The notes under the pieces were generated by a model that searched no databases, was not told the DNA's origin, and saw nothing but the letters and a program-made list of their open reading frames with translations. A stretch of 46,155 nt of DNA, taken from assembly GCA_008501585.1 (NCBI GenBank), contig QQUN01000015.1:1-46155 (forward strand), given 5' to 3'. The first letter of the stretch is position 1; the number at the start of each line of letters is the position of its first letter. The translations under genes and the position numbers were made by a program. This document shows, one piece after another, positions 33,318 to 41,016 of the stretch. Source of the DNA: Pseudomonadota bacterium (lineage in GTDB: Bacteria; Pseudomonadota; Gammaproteobacteria; Burkholderiales; Rhodocyclaceae).

Positions 33318-33425
33318 GCGCGCCCCCATTTTCTGTGCTGCCGGGTGGTCCGGCGAACTGTCCCTGCCCGTGGCGCATGGGCTGTGCGCTAATGATGGTT
33401 GTGTGTTTCCTGCCAGGCCATCGCC

Positions 33426-34022
33426 ATGCAACTGACCCTCGATGCCGTTCCCCACTCGCCGCCTGCACGCAGCCCGGTGCCCGGCAACCGCGGCATCTGG
33501 GTGGGCATTTTCTGCGAGCTGACCGAGTTCGCCTTGATGTTCCTCGCCTATGCCTATTTTCGCCTCACTTTCCCCGAGGACTTCCACCGCGGCCCCGGCT
33601 TGCTCAACACCACCGCCGGCGTCGCCAACACCCTGGTGATGCTCACCAGCAGCTACTGCGCCATGCGCGCCATGATCGCCATCCGCTGCAACCAGTCGGG
33701 CGCCTGCCTGCGCTGGCTGGCGGCCACGCTGGGCCTGGGCGTGGTGTTCCTGCTGGTGAAGGCCTGGGAGTTCAGCTGGAATCTGGACCATGGCGTGGTC
33801 GGCACCGGCAACAGCTTCATCGCCATGTACTACTACCTCACGCTCAACCACCTGGTGCATGTGGTGTGGGGCTGCCTCGGGCTGGTCTGGGCGCTGCTGC
33901 GCACCTGGGCCGGCGCCTACAGCCCGGCCGACCACGAAGGTGTGGAGGCGGCCACGCTGTACTGGCATGCCACCGACCTGGCGTGGATCGTGATCTTCCC
34001 GCTCATGTACGTGCTGCGCTGA
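33426..34022 (+). CDS. norE: NorE-like cytochrome c oxidase subunit III family protein
   Basis: A 198-residue membrane protein with about five hydrophobic helices, matching the short COX3-like NorE of denitrifiers (GIWVGIFCELTEFALMFLAYAYFR; LNTTAGVANTLVMLTSSYCA; MYYYLTLNHLVHVVWGCLGL; WHATDLAWIVIFPLMYVLR). NorE assists or boosts the NorCB nitric oxide reductase, though its exact role is unsettled. An in-frame ATG at 33399 lies 27 bases further upstream; the 33426 start gives the normal N-terminus. NorF follows after 13 bases. norCB itself is not in the window. The symbol is given on sequence plus the norF neighbour; a terminal oxidase role is the alternative. Confidence 0.8.
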   Translation: MQLTLDAVPHSPPARSPVPGNRGIWVGIFCELTEFALMFLAYAYFRLTFPEDFHRGPGLLNTTAGVANTLVMLTSSYCAMRAMIAIRCNQSGACLRWLAATLGLGVVFLLVKAWEFSWNLDHGVVGTGNSFIAMYYYLTLNHLVHVVWGCLGLVWALLRTWAGAYSPADHEGVEAATLYWHATDLAWIVIFPLMYVLR

Positions 34023-34035
34023 CGGAGGCCGTCCC

Positions 34036-34299
34036 ATGTCTGCCGAAACCTTTGCCACCCGCATCTGGCTCCTCCTCGTGGGCCTGACCCTGCTCAGTGC
34101 CGCGCTGGCCGACGGTGCCGCGCCCGGCCTGCTCACCGCGCTGGTGGCGCTGGCCGTCGTCGGCATCAAGGGCGCGCTGGTGATCCGCCACTTCATGGGG
34201 CTGGACGGCCGCTTTCCGCGCCTGCGCCGGCTCATGAACGGCTACGTCGTGCTGGTGCCGGCGCTGCTCTTTGTGCTGGGCAGCGTGCTGGCCCGGTAG
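34036..34299 (+). CDS. norF: NorF-like cytochrome c oxidase subunit IV family protein
   Basis: An 87-residue protein with three hydrophobic helices: TRIWLLLVGLTLLSAALA, GLLTALVALAVVGIKGALVI and MNGYVVLVPALLFVLGSVL. The motif IKGALVIRHFMGL fits the prokaryotic COX4/NorF family (K-x-x-L-V-x-x-H-F-M). GGAGG lies 8 bases before the start. Together with the upstream gene it forms the norEF pair of denitrifiers. Confidence 0.8.
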   Translation: MSAETFATRIWLLLVGLTLLSAALADGAAPGLLTALVALAVVGIKGALVIRHFMGLDGRFPRLRRLMNGYVVLVPALLFVLGSVLAR

Positions 34300-34443
34300 G
34301 GCCGGCTTCAGTCGGCCTGGCGGCTCAATCTGTAATCCATGAAAATCGTGTTTTCTGGAACTGTACCGTAATTCGCGGCGCTGGTTTACTCGCCTCACCC
34401 CGTCGGCGCCGCGCCGTGGCGCCGGGGGCGACCGAGGACCGCC

Positions 34444-35823
34444 ATGACCGTCGCCACCATCACCTTTCATCGCCAGCGCCCGCAACAGATTCACCCACGC
34501 GAGACCGCCGGCCGCTTCAACCGCCTGCGCTGGGCCATGGTGTGGTTCAGCCAGGCAGTTTTCTACGGCGCCTGCTGGCTGCGCTGGGACGACCGGCAGG
34601 CGGTGCTGTTCGACATTGCCGGACGCAAGGCCTACCTCTTCGGTCTGGTGCTGTGGCCGCAGGATGCGCTGCTGCTGGCCTGGACGCTGGTGCTGGCGGC
34701 GACGGCGCTGTTCTTCGTCACCGCGCTGGCGGGGCGGGTGTTCTGCGGCTTTGCCTGTCCGCAGACGGTGTATACCGCCATCTTCCGCTGGATCGAGGCG
34801 CGCATCGAGGGCGACCACCTGGCGCGGACGCGGCTCGATGCGGCGCCCTGGAGCGCCGCCAAGTTGGCCCGGCGCGGCGGCAAGTGGCTGCTGTGGGCGC
34901 TGGTGGCCGGCTGGACCGGCGTCACCTTCGTTGGCTACTTCACGCCGCTGCAGCCCTTGCTGGCTGACCTGGCGGCGGGCGCGCCGGGGCCGTGGGCCGG
35001 TGCGTGGATCGTCGGCTATGCGGCCTTCACCTTTGTGCTGGCGGGCTTTGCGCGCGAGATGGTGTGCCTGCACATGTGCCCCTACGCACGTTTCCAGGGT
35101 GTGATGTTCGATGCCGATACGCTCACCATCGGCTACGACCGCCCGCGCGGCGAACCGCGCCGGCCGCGCGGGGCGGGCAAGGCCGGCCCGGCCGGCGACT
35201 GTGTGGCCTGCAACCAGTGCGTGCAGGTGTGCCCGACCGGCATCGACATCCGCGACGGTCTGCAATACCAGTGCATCAACTGCGGCCTGTGCGCCGACGC
35301 CTGCGACACGGTGATGACCCATGTCGGCGCGCCCACCGGCTTGATCCGCATGATGTCGGCGCAGCCGGAGGGGGATGCCGGCACCGGCTACTGGCGAGAA
35401 ATCGGCCGGCGCCTGCGTACGCCGCGTGCGCTGGCTTACCTGGCGGTGATGGCGGCGGTGAGTCTGGCCATGGCCTGGCAGCTGGCCACGCGGGTGCCGT
35501 TGCAGCTCGACGTGCTGCGCGATCGCCAGTCGCTGGCGCGCGAGGGGGCCGACGGCCGCATCGAGAACAGCTACACCCTGCGCCTGCTGAACATGCGCGA
35601 AACCGCCCGAGAGGTGGCCATCAGCGTGCGCGACCTCCCCGGCGGGGTGCTGATCGGCCCGGCGGTGCAGGCGGTCGAGGCCGGCCGGGTGAGTACCGTG
35701 TCGATCACCGTGACCGCGCCCGCCGGCGAGCGCCGCCAGCAGCCGCTGCGCCTGCAGCTGCGGGCGCTGGACGGCTCGGGCGACCGCGCCGAGGCGGCCA
35801 GCGTGTTCTTCAACCCGCTGTGA
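34444..35823 (+). CDS. ccoG: Cytochrome c oxidase accessory protein CcoG (FixG/RdxA)
   Basis: A 459-residue inner-membrane iron-sulfur protein that reduces Cu2+ for copper delivery during cbb3 oxidase assembly. It has about five membrane helices, FCGFACPQTVYTAIFRW with a conserved CxxxCP, and two [4Fe-4S] motifs, CVACNQCVQVCPTGID and CINCGLCADACDTVM. A C-terminal periplasmic Ig-like domain follows (IENSYTLRLLNMRETAREVAI). Length is normal. It lies 144 bases after norF, so it may have its own promoter. The ccoNOPQ genes are not in the window. Its place next to norEF suggests a cluster for low-oxygen or denitrifying respiration. Confidence 0.93.
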   Translation: MTVATITFHRQRPQQIHPRETAGRFNRLRWAMVWFSQAVFYGACWLRWDDRQAVLFDIAGRKAYLFGLVLWPQDALLLAWTLVLAATALFFVTALAGRVFCGFACPQTVYTAIFRWIEARIEGDHLARTRLDAAPWSAAKLARRGGKWLLWALVAGWTGVTFVGYFTPLQPLLADLAAGAPGPWAGAWIVGYAAFTFVLAGFAREMVCLHMCPYARFQGVMFDADTLTIGYDRPRGEPRRPRGAGKAGPAGDCVACNQCVQVCPTGIDIRDGLQYQCINCGLCADACDTVMTHVGAPTGLIRMMSAQPEGDAGTGYWREIGRRLRTPRALAYLAVMAAVSLAMAWQLATRVPLQLDVLRDRQSLAREGADGRIENSYTLRLLNMRETAREVAISVRDLPGGVLIGPAVQAVEAGRVSTVSITVTAPAGERRQQPLRLQLRALDGSGDRAEAASVFFNPL

Positions 35824-35829
35824 GCGCGC

Positions 35830-37638
35830 TCACAGGCCGAAGGCGAAAATGACAATCAGCCCGCCGAGCAGCCACACGCCGCGCAGGGCGCCGGCCTCGC
35901 GGTGGATCAGGCCGCGGCTGACCATCCACACGCCGAGGCCGATCTTCACGCAGGCCGCCAGCGCCAGCCACGGCGTGCTGCCCAGTGCGGTGAGCGACGG
36001 GTTGGCGATGAAGGCCAGCGGCACGATGTACAGCCCGATGCCCAGGCGCATCGCATGCCAGGCCACGCTCAGCCACGGCGCACCGGCCATGCCGGCGGCG
36101 ATGAACACCGCGCCGCACACCGGCGGGGTGATGGTCGACAGCAGCGCGAACCAGAAGATGAACAGGTGGGCGTGCAGCGGCTCGACGCCGATCTCGATCA
36201 GCGCCGGGCCGGCCACCGCCACGCAGATCACATAGGCCGCGGTGGTCGGCACCTCCATGCCGAGAATCAGGCAGGCCAGGCCGGTGAGCAGCAGCGCGCC
36301 CCACAGGTTGCCGCCCGACAGGCCGAGGATCAGCGAGGTGATCTTGACGCCCAGCCCGGTGATGTTGAGCACGCCGATGATCAGCCCGGCGCAGAAGATG
36401 ATGGCCGCGATGGTGGCGATCTGCCGCGCCGCGCTCACCGCCGCGTCGACCAGCCGTGCCCCCCAGCGCCGGAGCGAGGGGCGCAGGCGGGCGTCGAACA
36501 GCAGCAGGCCGGCCGCGGCGCCGGTGGCTGCGGCGCCGGCATACTGCGGCGTGTTGCCCGACAGGAACAGGATGCCCAGCAGCAGGCCGAAGGGGATCAG
36601 GAAGAACAGCACCAGCCGCGCCACCTTGGCAAAGGGCGGGATGTCCTCGGCGCGCATGGGCTCTAGTCCGTAGCGCCGGCCGTACAGGTCGCAGCCGGCC
36701 CACACCCCCCAGAAGAACAGCACCGCCGGCAGCAGCGCCGCCATCAGCACTTCGTTGTAGGTGGTGCGCAGCAGCTCGACCATGATGAAGGCGCCGGCGC
36801 CCATCACCGGCGGCATGATCTGCCCGCCCGACGAGGCCACCGCCTCCACCGCCGCGGCCAGCGGCGCGGGGTAGCCCAGGCGTTTCATGGTCGGCAGGGT
36901 GATGGCGCCGGTGGAGGCCACGTTGGCCGAGGCCGAGCCGGAGATCGAGCCGAACAGCGCTGAGGAGAGCACCGACACCTTGGCCGCCCCGGCGCGCAGC
37001 CGCCCGGCCAGCGCCACCGATGCCGCCATGAAACCCTGGCCGCCCTCGCCGGCGCCGACCACCGCGCCGAGGATGACGAACACCGCCACCACCTCGGCCG
37101 AGGTGCCGGTGAGGCTGCCCCACAGCCCGCCCTCGGTGATGGTCAGCGTGCCGAGAAAGCTGGCCAGCGGAATGCCCGCATGGCCCAGCTCGCCGGGCAG
37201 ATGCTGGCCGAACAGCCCGTACAGCAGCGCCAGCGCGGCGGTGCCGGGCATGGCCCACTTCACCTGCCGGCGCGCCATCTCCAGCGCCAGCAGGATCAAC
37301 CCCCAGGCCACCACGAACTGCGTGGTGCCGCGCAGGCGGCCGTACTGGTTGTCGAGCATGTCGTGCTGCACCAGCACATAAAGGCAGGCCGCCAGCCCGA
37401 AGGCGCACAGCAGCCCGTCGACCGCGCGGCGCCAGCCGGTGGCCGGCCGGGCGGTGAACAGGAACACGAAGGGCAGGGTGGCGATGATGTGCAGCGGCCG
37501 GCTGATCAGGTGCGGAATCAGCCCGGCCATGACTAGCCAAAGGTGATAGCCCACCGACGCAAAGGCGAGCGTCACCATCAGGGTGTGCAGGGAAAGAATG
37601 GGCGTAGCCGGCGGCTCGCTCAGCGGCGTGTCTGTCAT
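35830..37638 (-). CDS. TRAP transporter permease, fused small and large subunits (TAXI type)
   Basis: A 602-residue inner-membrane protein. The N-terminal four helices (residues about 15-150) correspond to the small DctQ-like subunit. The rest is the DctM-like large subunit with GSISGSASANVASTGAITLPTMKRLGYP, SSGGQIMPPVMGAGAFIM, and the mirror-repeat VPTTAAYVICVAV and TITPPVCGAVFIAAG. Fused permeases of this size are the rule for TAXI-TRAP systems. It imports carboxylate-type solutes with Na+ or H+ and the binding protein encoded 96 bases upstream on the same strand. The stop lies 7 bases from the convergent ccoG stop. Confidence 0.94.
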   Translation of the reverse strand: MTDTPLSEPPATPILSLHTLMVTLAFASVGYHLWLVMAGLIPHLISRPLHIIATLPFVFLFTARPATGWRRAVDGLLCAFGLAACLYVLVQHDMLDNQYGRLRGTTQFVVAWGLILLALEMARRQVKWAMPGTAALALLYGLFGQHLPGELGHAGIPLASFLGTLTITEGGLWGSLTGTSAEVVAVFVILGAVVGAGEGGQGFMAASVALAGRLRAGAAKVSVLSSALFGSISGSASANVASTGAITLPTMKRLGYPAPLAAAVEAVASSGGQIMPPVMGAGAFIMVELLRTTYNEVLMAALLPAVLFFWGVWAGCDLYGRRYGLEPMRAEDIPPFAKVARLVLFFLIPFGLLLGILFLSGNTPQYAGAAATGAAAGLLLFDARLRPSLRRWGARLVDAAVSAARQIATIAAIIFCAGLIIGVLNITGLGVKITSLILGLSGGNLWGALLLTGLACLILGMEVPTTAAYVICVAVAGPALIEIGVEPLHAHLFIFWFALLSTITPPVCGAVFIAAGMAGAPWLSVAWHAMRLGIGLYIVPLAFIANPSLTALGSTPWLALAACVKIGLGVWMVSRGLIHREAGALRGVWLLGGLIVIFAFGL

Positions 37639-37734
37639 GGGGGCGGGAAACCGGGTGCCCGCGTGGGCGCGGGTCTGGTGAGTGCGACATGCAGGGCGGT
37701 GTCCGCAGACGCCGCCCTGCGTGAAACGGGCGTG

Positions 37735-38691
37735 TTACTTCAGGCGGTCGGGCACGGCGATGCCGGCTTCCTCGTAGTACTTGAGTGCGCCCGGGTGCAG
37801 CTTGACGCTGATGTTGTCGAGCAGCGAGGCGTCGATGCTCTTCCACCACGGGTCGGACTTCGCCATCTCGGCCAGGCCTTTCCAGTAGCTGCGGGTGAGC
37901 TGGTAGGCGGTGTCATCGTCCATGTCGGACAGCGCGTAGGCAATCACCGGCAGCGAGGTGGTGACCACGTCGGTATCCACGCCGGGGTAAGTGCCTTTCG
38001 GGATCACCAGCCGCGTGCGGCCGCTCTCCTGGACCTGCGCCTCGGTCATCGACAGCAAGTGCACCGGCGAGCTGGCGGCCACCTCGACCACGTTCGGCGC
38101 CGGCCACGAGCCGGCCGTGGCAAAGCCGTCGACCTGGCGGTTCTTCATGGCGGCGCCCGCGCCGGAGAGCTCGATGTCGATCACCTCGACCTTGCCTTCA
38201 AGGCCGAACTGCTTGAAGTTCTTGGCCGCCTCGGTGGCACCGAAAGAACCCTTGCCGGTCACGAAGCGCTTGCCGGCCAGGTCAGCAAAACTGTTGATGC
38301 CCGCGTCGGCGCGCACCACGTAGTGCATGGTCAGCGAGGGGATCGGGAACATGCCGCGGATCTTCTTGAACGCCTCGTCGGCCGGCTCGAACGGCTTCTC
38401 GCCCGCCACCGCCTTCTCCACCAGCGCCGGCGGCGAGGTGAACATGTAGTGCGAGCCGCGCGCGGCCGATTCCATCACGTTCTGCACCGAACCCTGGCTC
38501 TCCTCGACGGTCACGATGATCTTGCCATCGGTGGCTTTCTTCACGTTCTCGCCGATCTGCACGGCCATCTGGTAGTACGACGTCCCCGCCTTGGCGGCCT
38601 TCAGCGTCACGCGGGTCTCGGCGACGACCAGGGTCGAGGTCAGCGCCAGCGTCACCGCCGTGGCCAGGGGGGCAAAACGTCCAAGCTTCAT
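37735..38691 (-). CDS. TAXI-family TRAP transporter solute-binding protein
   Basis: A 318-residue periplasmic binding protein. I chose ATG 38691 because GGAG lies 6 bases before it; in-frame ATGs at 38697 and 38703 are possible. The signal peptide is KLGRFAPLATAVTLALTSTLVVA, with cleavage before ETRV. The mature protein has the TAXI pattern: GTSYYQMAVQIGENV, VTVEESQGSVQNVMESA, LAGKRFVTGKGSFGATEAA and GVDTDVVTTSLPVIAYALSD. It hands its ligand to the fused TRAP permease. The ligand is unknown; the divergent hydroxylase genes suggest an aromatic or related acid. Confidence 0.93.
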   Translation of the reverse strand: MKLGRFAPLATAVTLALTSTLVVAETRVTLKAAKAGTSYYQMAVQIGENVKKATDGKIIVTVEESQGSVQNVMESAARGSHYMFTSPPALVEKAVAGEKPFEPADEAFKKIRGMFPIPSLTMHYVVRADAGINSFADLAGKRFVTGKGSFGATEAAKNFKQFGLEGKVEVIDIELSGAGAAMKNRQVDGFATAGSWPAPNVVEVAASSPVHLLSMTEAQVQESGRTRLVIPKGTYPGVDTDVVTTSLPVIAYALSDMDDDTAYQLTRSYWKGLAEMAKSDPWWKSIDASLLDNISVKLHPGALKYYEEAGIAVPDRLK

Positions 38692-38886
38692 AGTCATCTC
38701 CATCGATTCGTGCTCGCCGGGGCGGGGCGAGCGCGTCAGGACTGCGCCTGACAGGCTTGTTGTTTGTTGTTCTGAGGAATCGTACCGGCATCGCTGGGCG
38801 ATGCAGCGAAAGTACTATGGCACAAACATCCGTGCAGGGTGGCGGATTTGTTGGTGTGAGCGACGTGCGGACCGGGGGGCGAGTCC

Positions 38887-39678
38887 TCAGGCCTGGCGGG
38901 TGGCATACCCCAGGCGCTGCGAGATCTCGCGTGCGCAGGCCATCAGGCGGGTGGCGATGGGGCCGTCCCAGGCGGGGTCGAAGCTGTTGGCGGGGCCCAT
39001 GGCGGTGAGGGCCAGGGTGAGGTGGTTGCCGCTGTCGAAAACGGGGGCGGAGAAGGCGTTGATGCCGGGAATCGGGTTGCCCAGGGCGCGCGCCAGGCCG
39101 TGCTGGCGGATCTCGGCGAGGGTGTCGTCTACATGGCGACGCGACAGGCGCAGTGCGGGCTGGTCGGTGCTGCCGATCTGTGCCAGCTCGCTCTCGACCA
39201 GCGGGCGGGTGATGCGCTCGGGCAGGAAGGCGGCGAACAGGCGGCCGGTGGCTGAGGACATGAGTGGGGTCATGACCGTGCCGGGGCGCATGTTCACATG
39301 GATGGGGCGGCTGCATTCCTCGATGCGCACGATGGTGGGGCCGCGGTTGCCCCACACGGCGACGGCGATGTTGAGCTGCAGGTCGTCGGCCAGCTGGGCG
39401 ACGGCCGGGGTGGCGGCGCGCAGGGGTTCGAGCCCTTGCAGGGCGGACAGGCCCACCTGCAGGGCGAAGGGACCGAGGCCGTAGCGGCCGGTGACCGGGT
39501 CTTGCTCGATCAGGCCGAGCTTGCCGAAGCTCACCAGGTAGGGGTGGGCCTTGGCCGGTGGCATGCCGGCGTCGCGGGCGAGGTCGCGCAGCATCATGGG
39601 GGTGCCGTGGCGCACCAGCGCCTGCAGCAGGGTGCCGCCGACTTCGATTGACTGGATGCCCCGGCGATCGCGTTCCAT
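38887..39678 (-). CDS. IclR-family transcriptional regulator
   Basis: A 263-residue regulator. Residues 1-65 form an IclR winged helix (SIEVGGTLLQALVRHGTPMMLRDLARDAGMPPAKAHPYLVSF, given in two parts: residues 10-27 and 28-51). Residues about 80-255 form the ligand-sensing domain, with MTPLMSSATGRLFAAFLP and FDSGNHLTLALTAMGP. The start MERDRRGIQSIEVGG is usual for the family; the longer open frame to 39771 runs into the AT-rich control region and is rejected. It is divergent from the MBL-fold gene and lies 195 bases upstream of the TAXI binding protein on the same strand, so it probably controls both arms of the locus. Confidence 0.92.
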   Translation of the reverse strand: MERDRRGIQSIEVGGTLLQALVRHGTPMMLRDLARDAGMPPAKAHPYLVSFGKLGLIEQDPVTGRYGLGPFALQVGLSALQGLEPLRAATPAVAQLADDLQLNIAVAVWGNRGPTIVRIEECSRPIHVNMRPGTVMTPLMSSATGRLFAAFLPERITRPLVESELAQIGSTDQPALRLSRRHVDDTLAEIRQHGLARALGNPIPGINAFSAPVFDSGNHLTLALTAMGPANSFDPAWDGPIATRLMACAREISQRLGYATRQA

Positions 39679-39749
39679 GGATGGCTGCCTTTCGGTTTTT
39701 TGCGCAGATGTTAGCAGCTTTCCTGCCGCTTTCTCGCCGCTCGTCGCGT

Positions 39750-39800
39750 CGTTGAAATTATCCATTAACAAAACGATTGACGATTAACGAATCAAAAACT
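39750..39800. promoter_or_regulatory. AT-rich divergent control region with short palindrome
   Basis: A distinctly AT-rich stretch lies between iclR and the MBL-fold gene. It holds GATT-AACG-AATC (39782-39793), the related ATTAAC at 39764-39769 and GATTGAC at 39776. This is where divergent promoters and an IclR operator are expected. No exact IclR consensus is claimed. Confidence 0.35.
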
Positions 39801-39881
39801 AGCATGAAGGTGTCGCGGTTGCCGGGATGCGTGCATCCATTCGAGAGCGACCCAGCCCAACCCCCAGATCACGGAGTGCCC

Positions 39882-40847
39882 ATGAACACCAAAGTCTTTG
39901 CGTCCCAGGCCGACCTGGAAGTCAAGCAGACGACCTTCGAGCAACTGTCCGCCCACTGCTGGGCCTACACCGCCGAGGGCGATCCCAATACCGGCGTGAT
40001 CATCACCGACGAGGCGGTGCTGATCTGCGACACGCTGGCCACGCCGGTGATGGCGCAGCGCCTGATCGCCGAGATCCGCAAGGTCAGCGCCGCGCCGATC
40101 AAGTACGTGGTGCTGTCGCACTACCACGCGGTGCGCGTGCTCGGGGCTTCGGGCTACAAGGCCGAGGGCATGGAGCAGATCATTGCCAGCCAGGGTACCT
40201 ACGAGATGATCGTCGAGCGCGGCGAGCAGGACATGAAGTCGGAATACGAGCGCTTCCCGCGCCTGTTCCAGAACTTCGACTCGGTACCCGGCCTCACCTG
40301 GCCGACCATCGTCTTCAAAGACGAGATGACGCTGTACATGGGCGGCCTCGAGGTGAAGGTGATGCACCTCGGCCCCGGCCACACCAAGGGCGACACCGTG
40401 GTGTGGGTGCCGAGCGAGCAGGTGCTGTTCTCGGGCGATCTGGTCGAGTGCGATGCCGCCTGCTACACCGGCGACGCCCAGCTCGAGGAATGGCCGGCCA
40501 CGCTGGACGCGATTGCCGCGCTCAAGCCGCAGGCGGTGGTGCCGGGCCGCGGCCCCGCGCTGACCACGCCGGAAAAAGTGGCCGAGGGCCTGGCCTACAC
40601 CCGCGATTTCGTTACCACGCTGTTCGGTGCCGCCAAGGAAGCCGCTGCCCAGGGCCTGGACCTGAAAGCCGCCATGGCCTTGACCCGCCAGCGCATGGAC
40701 CCGAAGTTTGGCCAGGTGTTCATCTACGAGCACTGCCTGCCCTTCGACGTGACCCGCGCAGTGGACGAGGCCAGCGGCATCAAGCATCCGCGCATCTGGA
40801 CGGCCGAGCGCGACCAGGAAATGTGGCACGCGCTGCAGGCGGACTGA
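39882..40847 (+). CDS. Metallo-beta-lactamase-fold protein with degenerate metal site
   Basis: A 321-residue MBL-fold protein. The core motif HxHxDH reads H80-Y-H82-A-V84-R85, so the Asp and third His are missing. H167 in GPGHTKGD and D186 in FSGDLVECD are kept. The last His is replaced by R223 (PGRGPA). The three ligands of zinc site 1 thus remain, while the private ligands of site 2 are lost, predicting a mono-metal or repurposed site. The start at 39882 has GGAG 9 bases upstream; an earlier in-frame ATG exists at 39777. It is divergent from iclR and followed, after a repeat, by the FAD hydroxylase and DUF2783 genes. The reaction is unknown; ring-cleavage-product or thioester hydrolysis would fit the context. 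Confidence 0.85.
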   Translation: MNTKVFASQADLEVKQTTFEQLSAHCWAYTAEGDPNTGVIITDEAVLICDTLATPVMAQRLIAEIRKVSAAPIKYVVLSHYHAVRVLGASGYKAEGMEQIIASQGTYEMIVERGEQDMKSEYERFPRLFQNFDSVPGLTWPTIVFKDEMTLYMGGLEVKVMHLGPGHTKGDTVVWVPSEQVLFSGDLVECDAACYTGDAQLEEWPATLDAIAALKPQAVVPGRGPALTTPEKVAEGLAYTRDFVTTLFGAAKEAAAQGLDLKAAMALTRQRMDPKFGQVFIYEHCLPFDVTRAVDEASGIKHPRIWTAERDQEMWHALQAD

Positions 40848-40851
40848 ATCG

Positions 40852-40903
40852 CCGTAGGGCGGGTTTCAACCCGCCATGGCCGGCTGAAGCCGGCCCTACG
40901 CAA
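40852..40903. repeat. Double-hairpin extragenic repeat
   Basis: GTAGGGCGGGTTTCAACCCGCC is followed by a second hairpin GGCCGGCTGAAGCCGGCCCTAC; each folds alone, and the outer GTAGGGC/GCCCTAC ends also pair. It lies between the MBL-fold gene and the FAD hydroxylase gene, and could attenuate transcription between them or protect the upstream mRNA. Confidence 0.7.
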
Positions 40904-41016
40904 ACGAGCAGAGCACTGAACAACCCCCGGTGGCCCACGGGCCGCCAGATCCCCAACCCGGCGCACAACCAACAGACCGGGCGAGATCCTGCAAATTGTC
41001 CAAAGGAGGACGCAAC

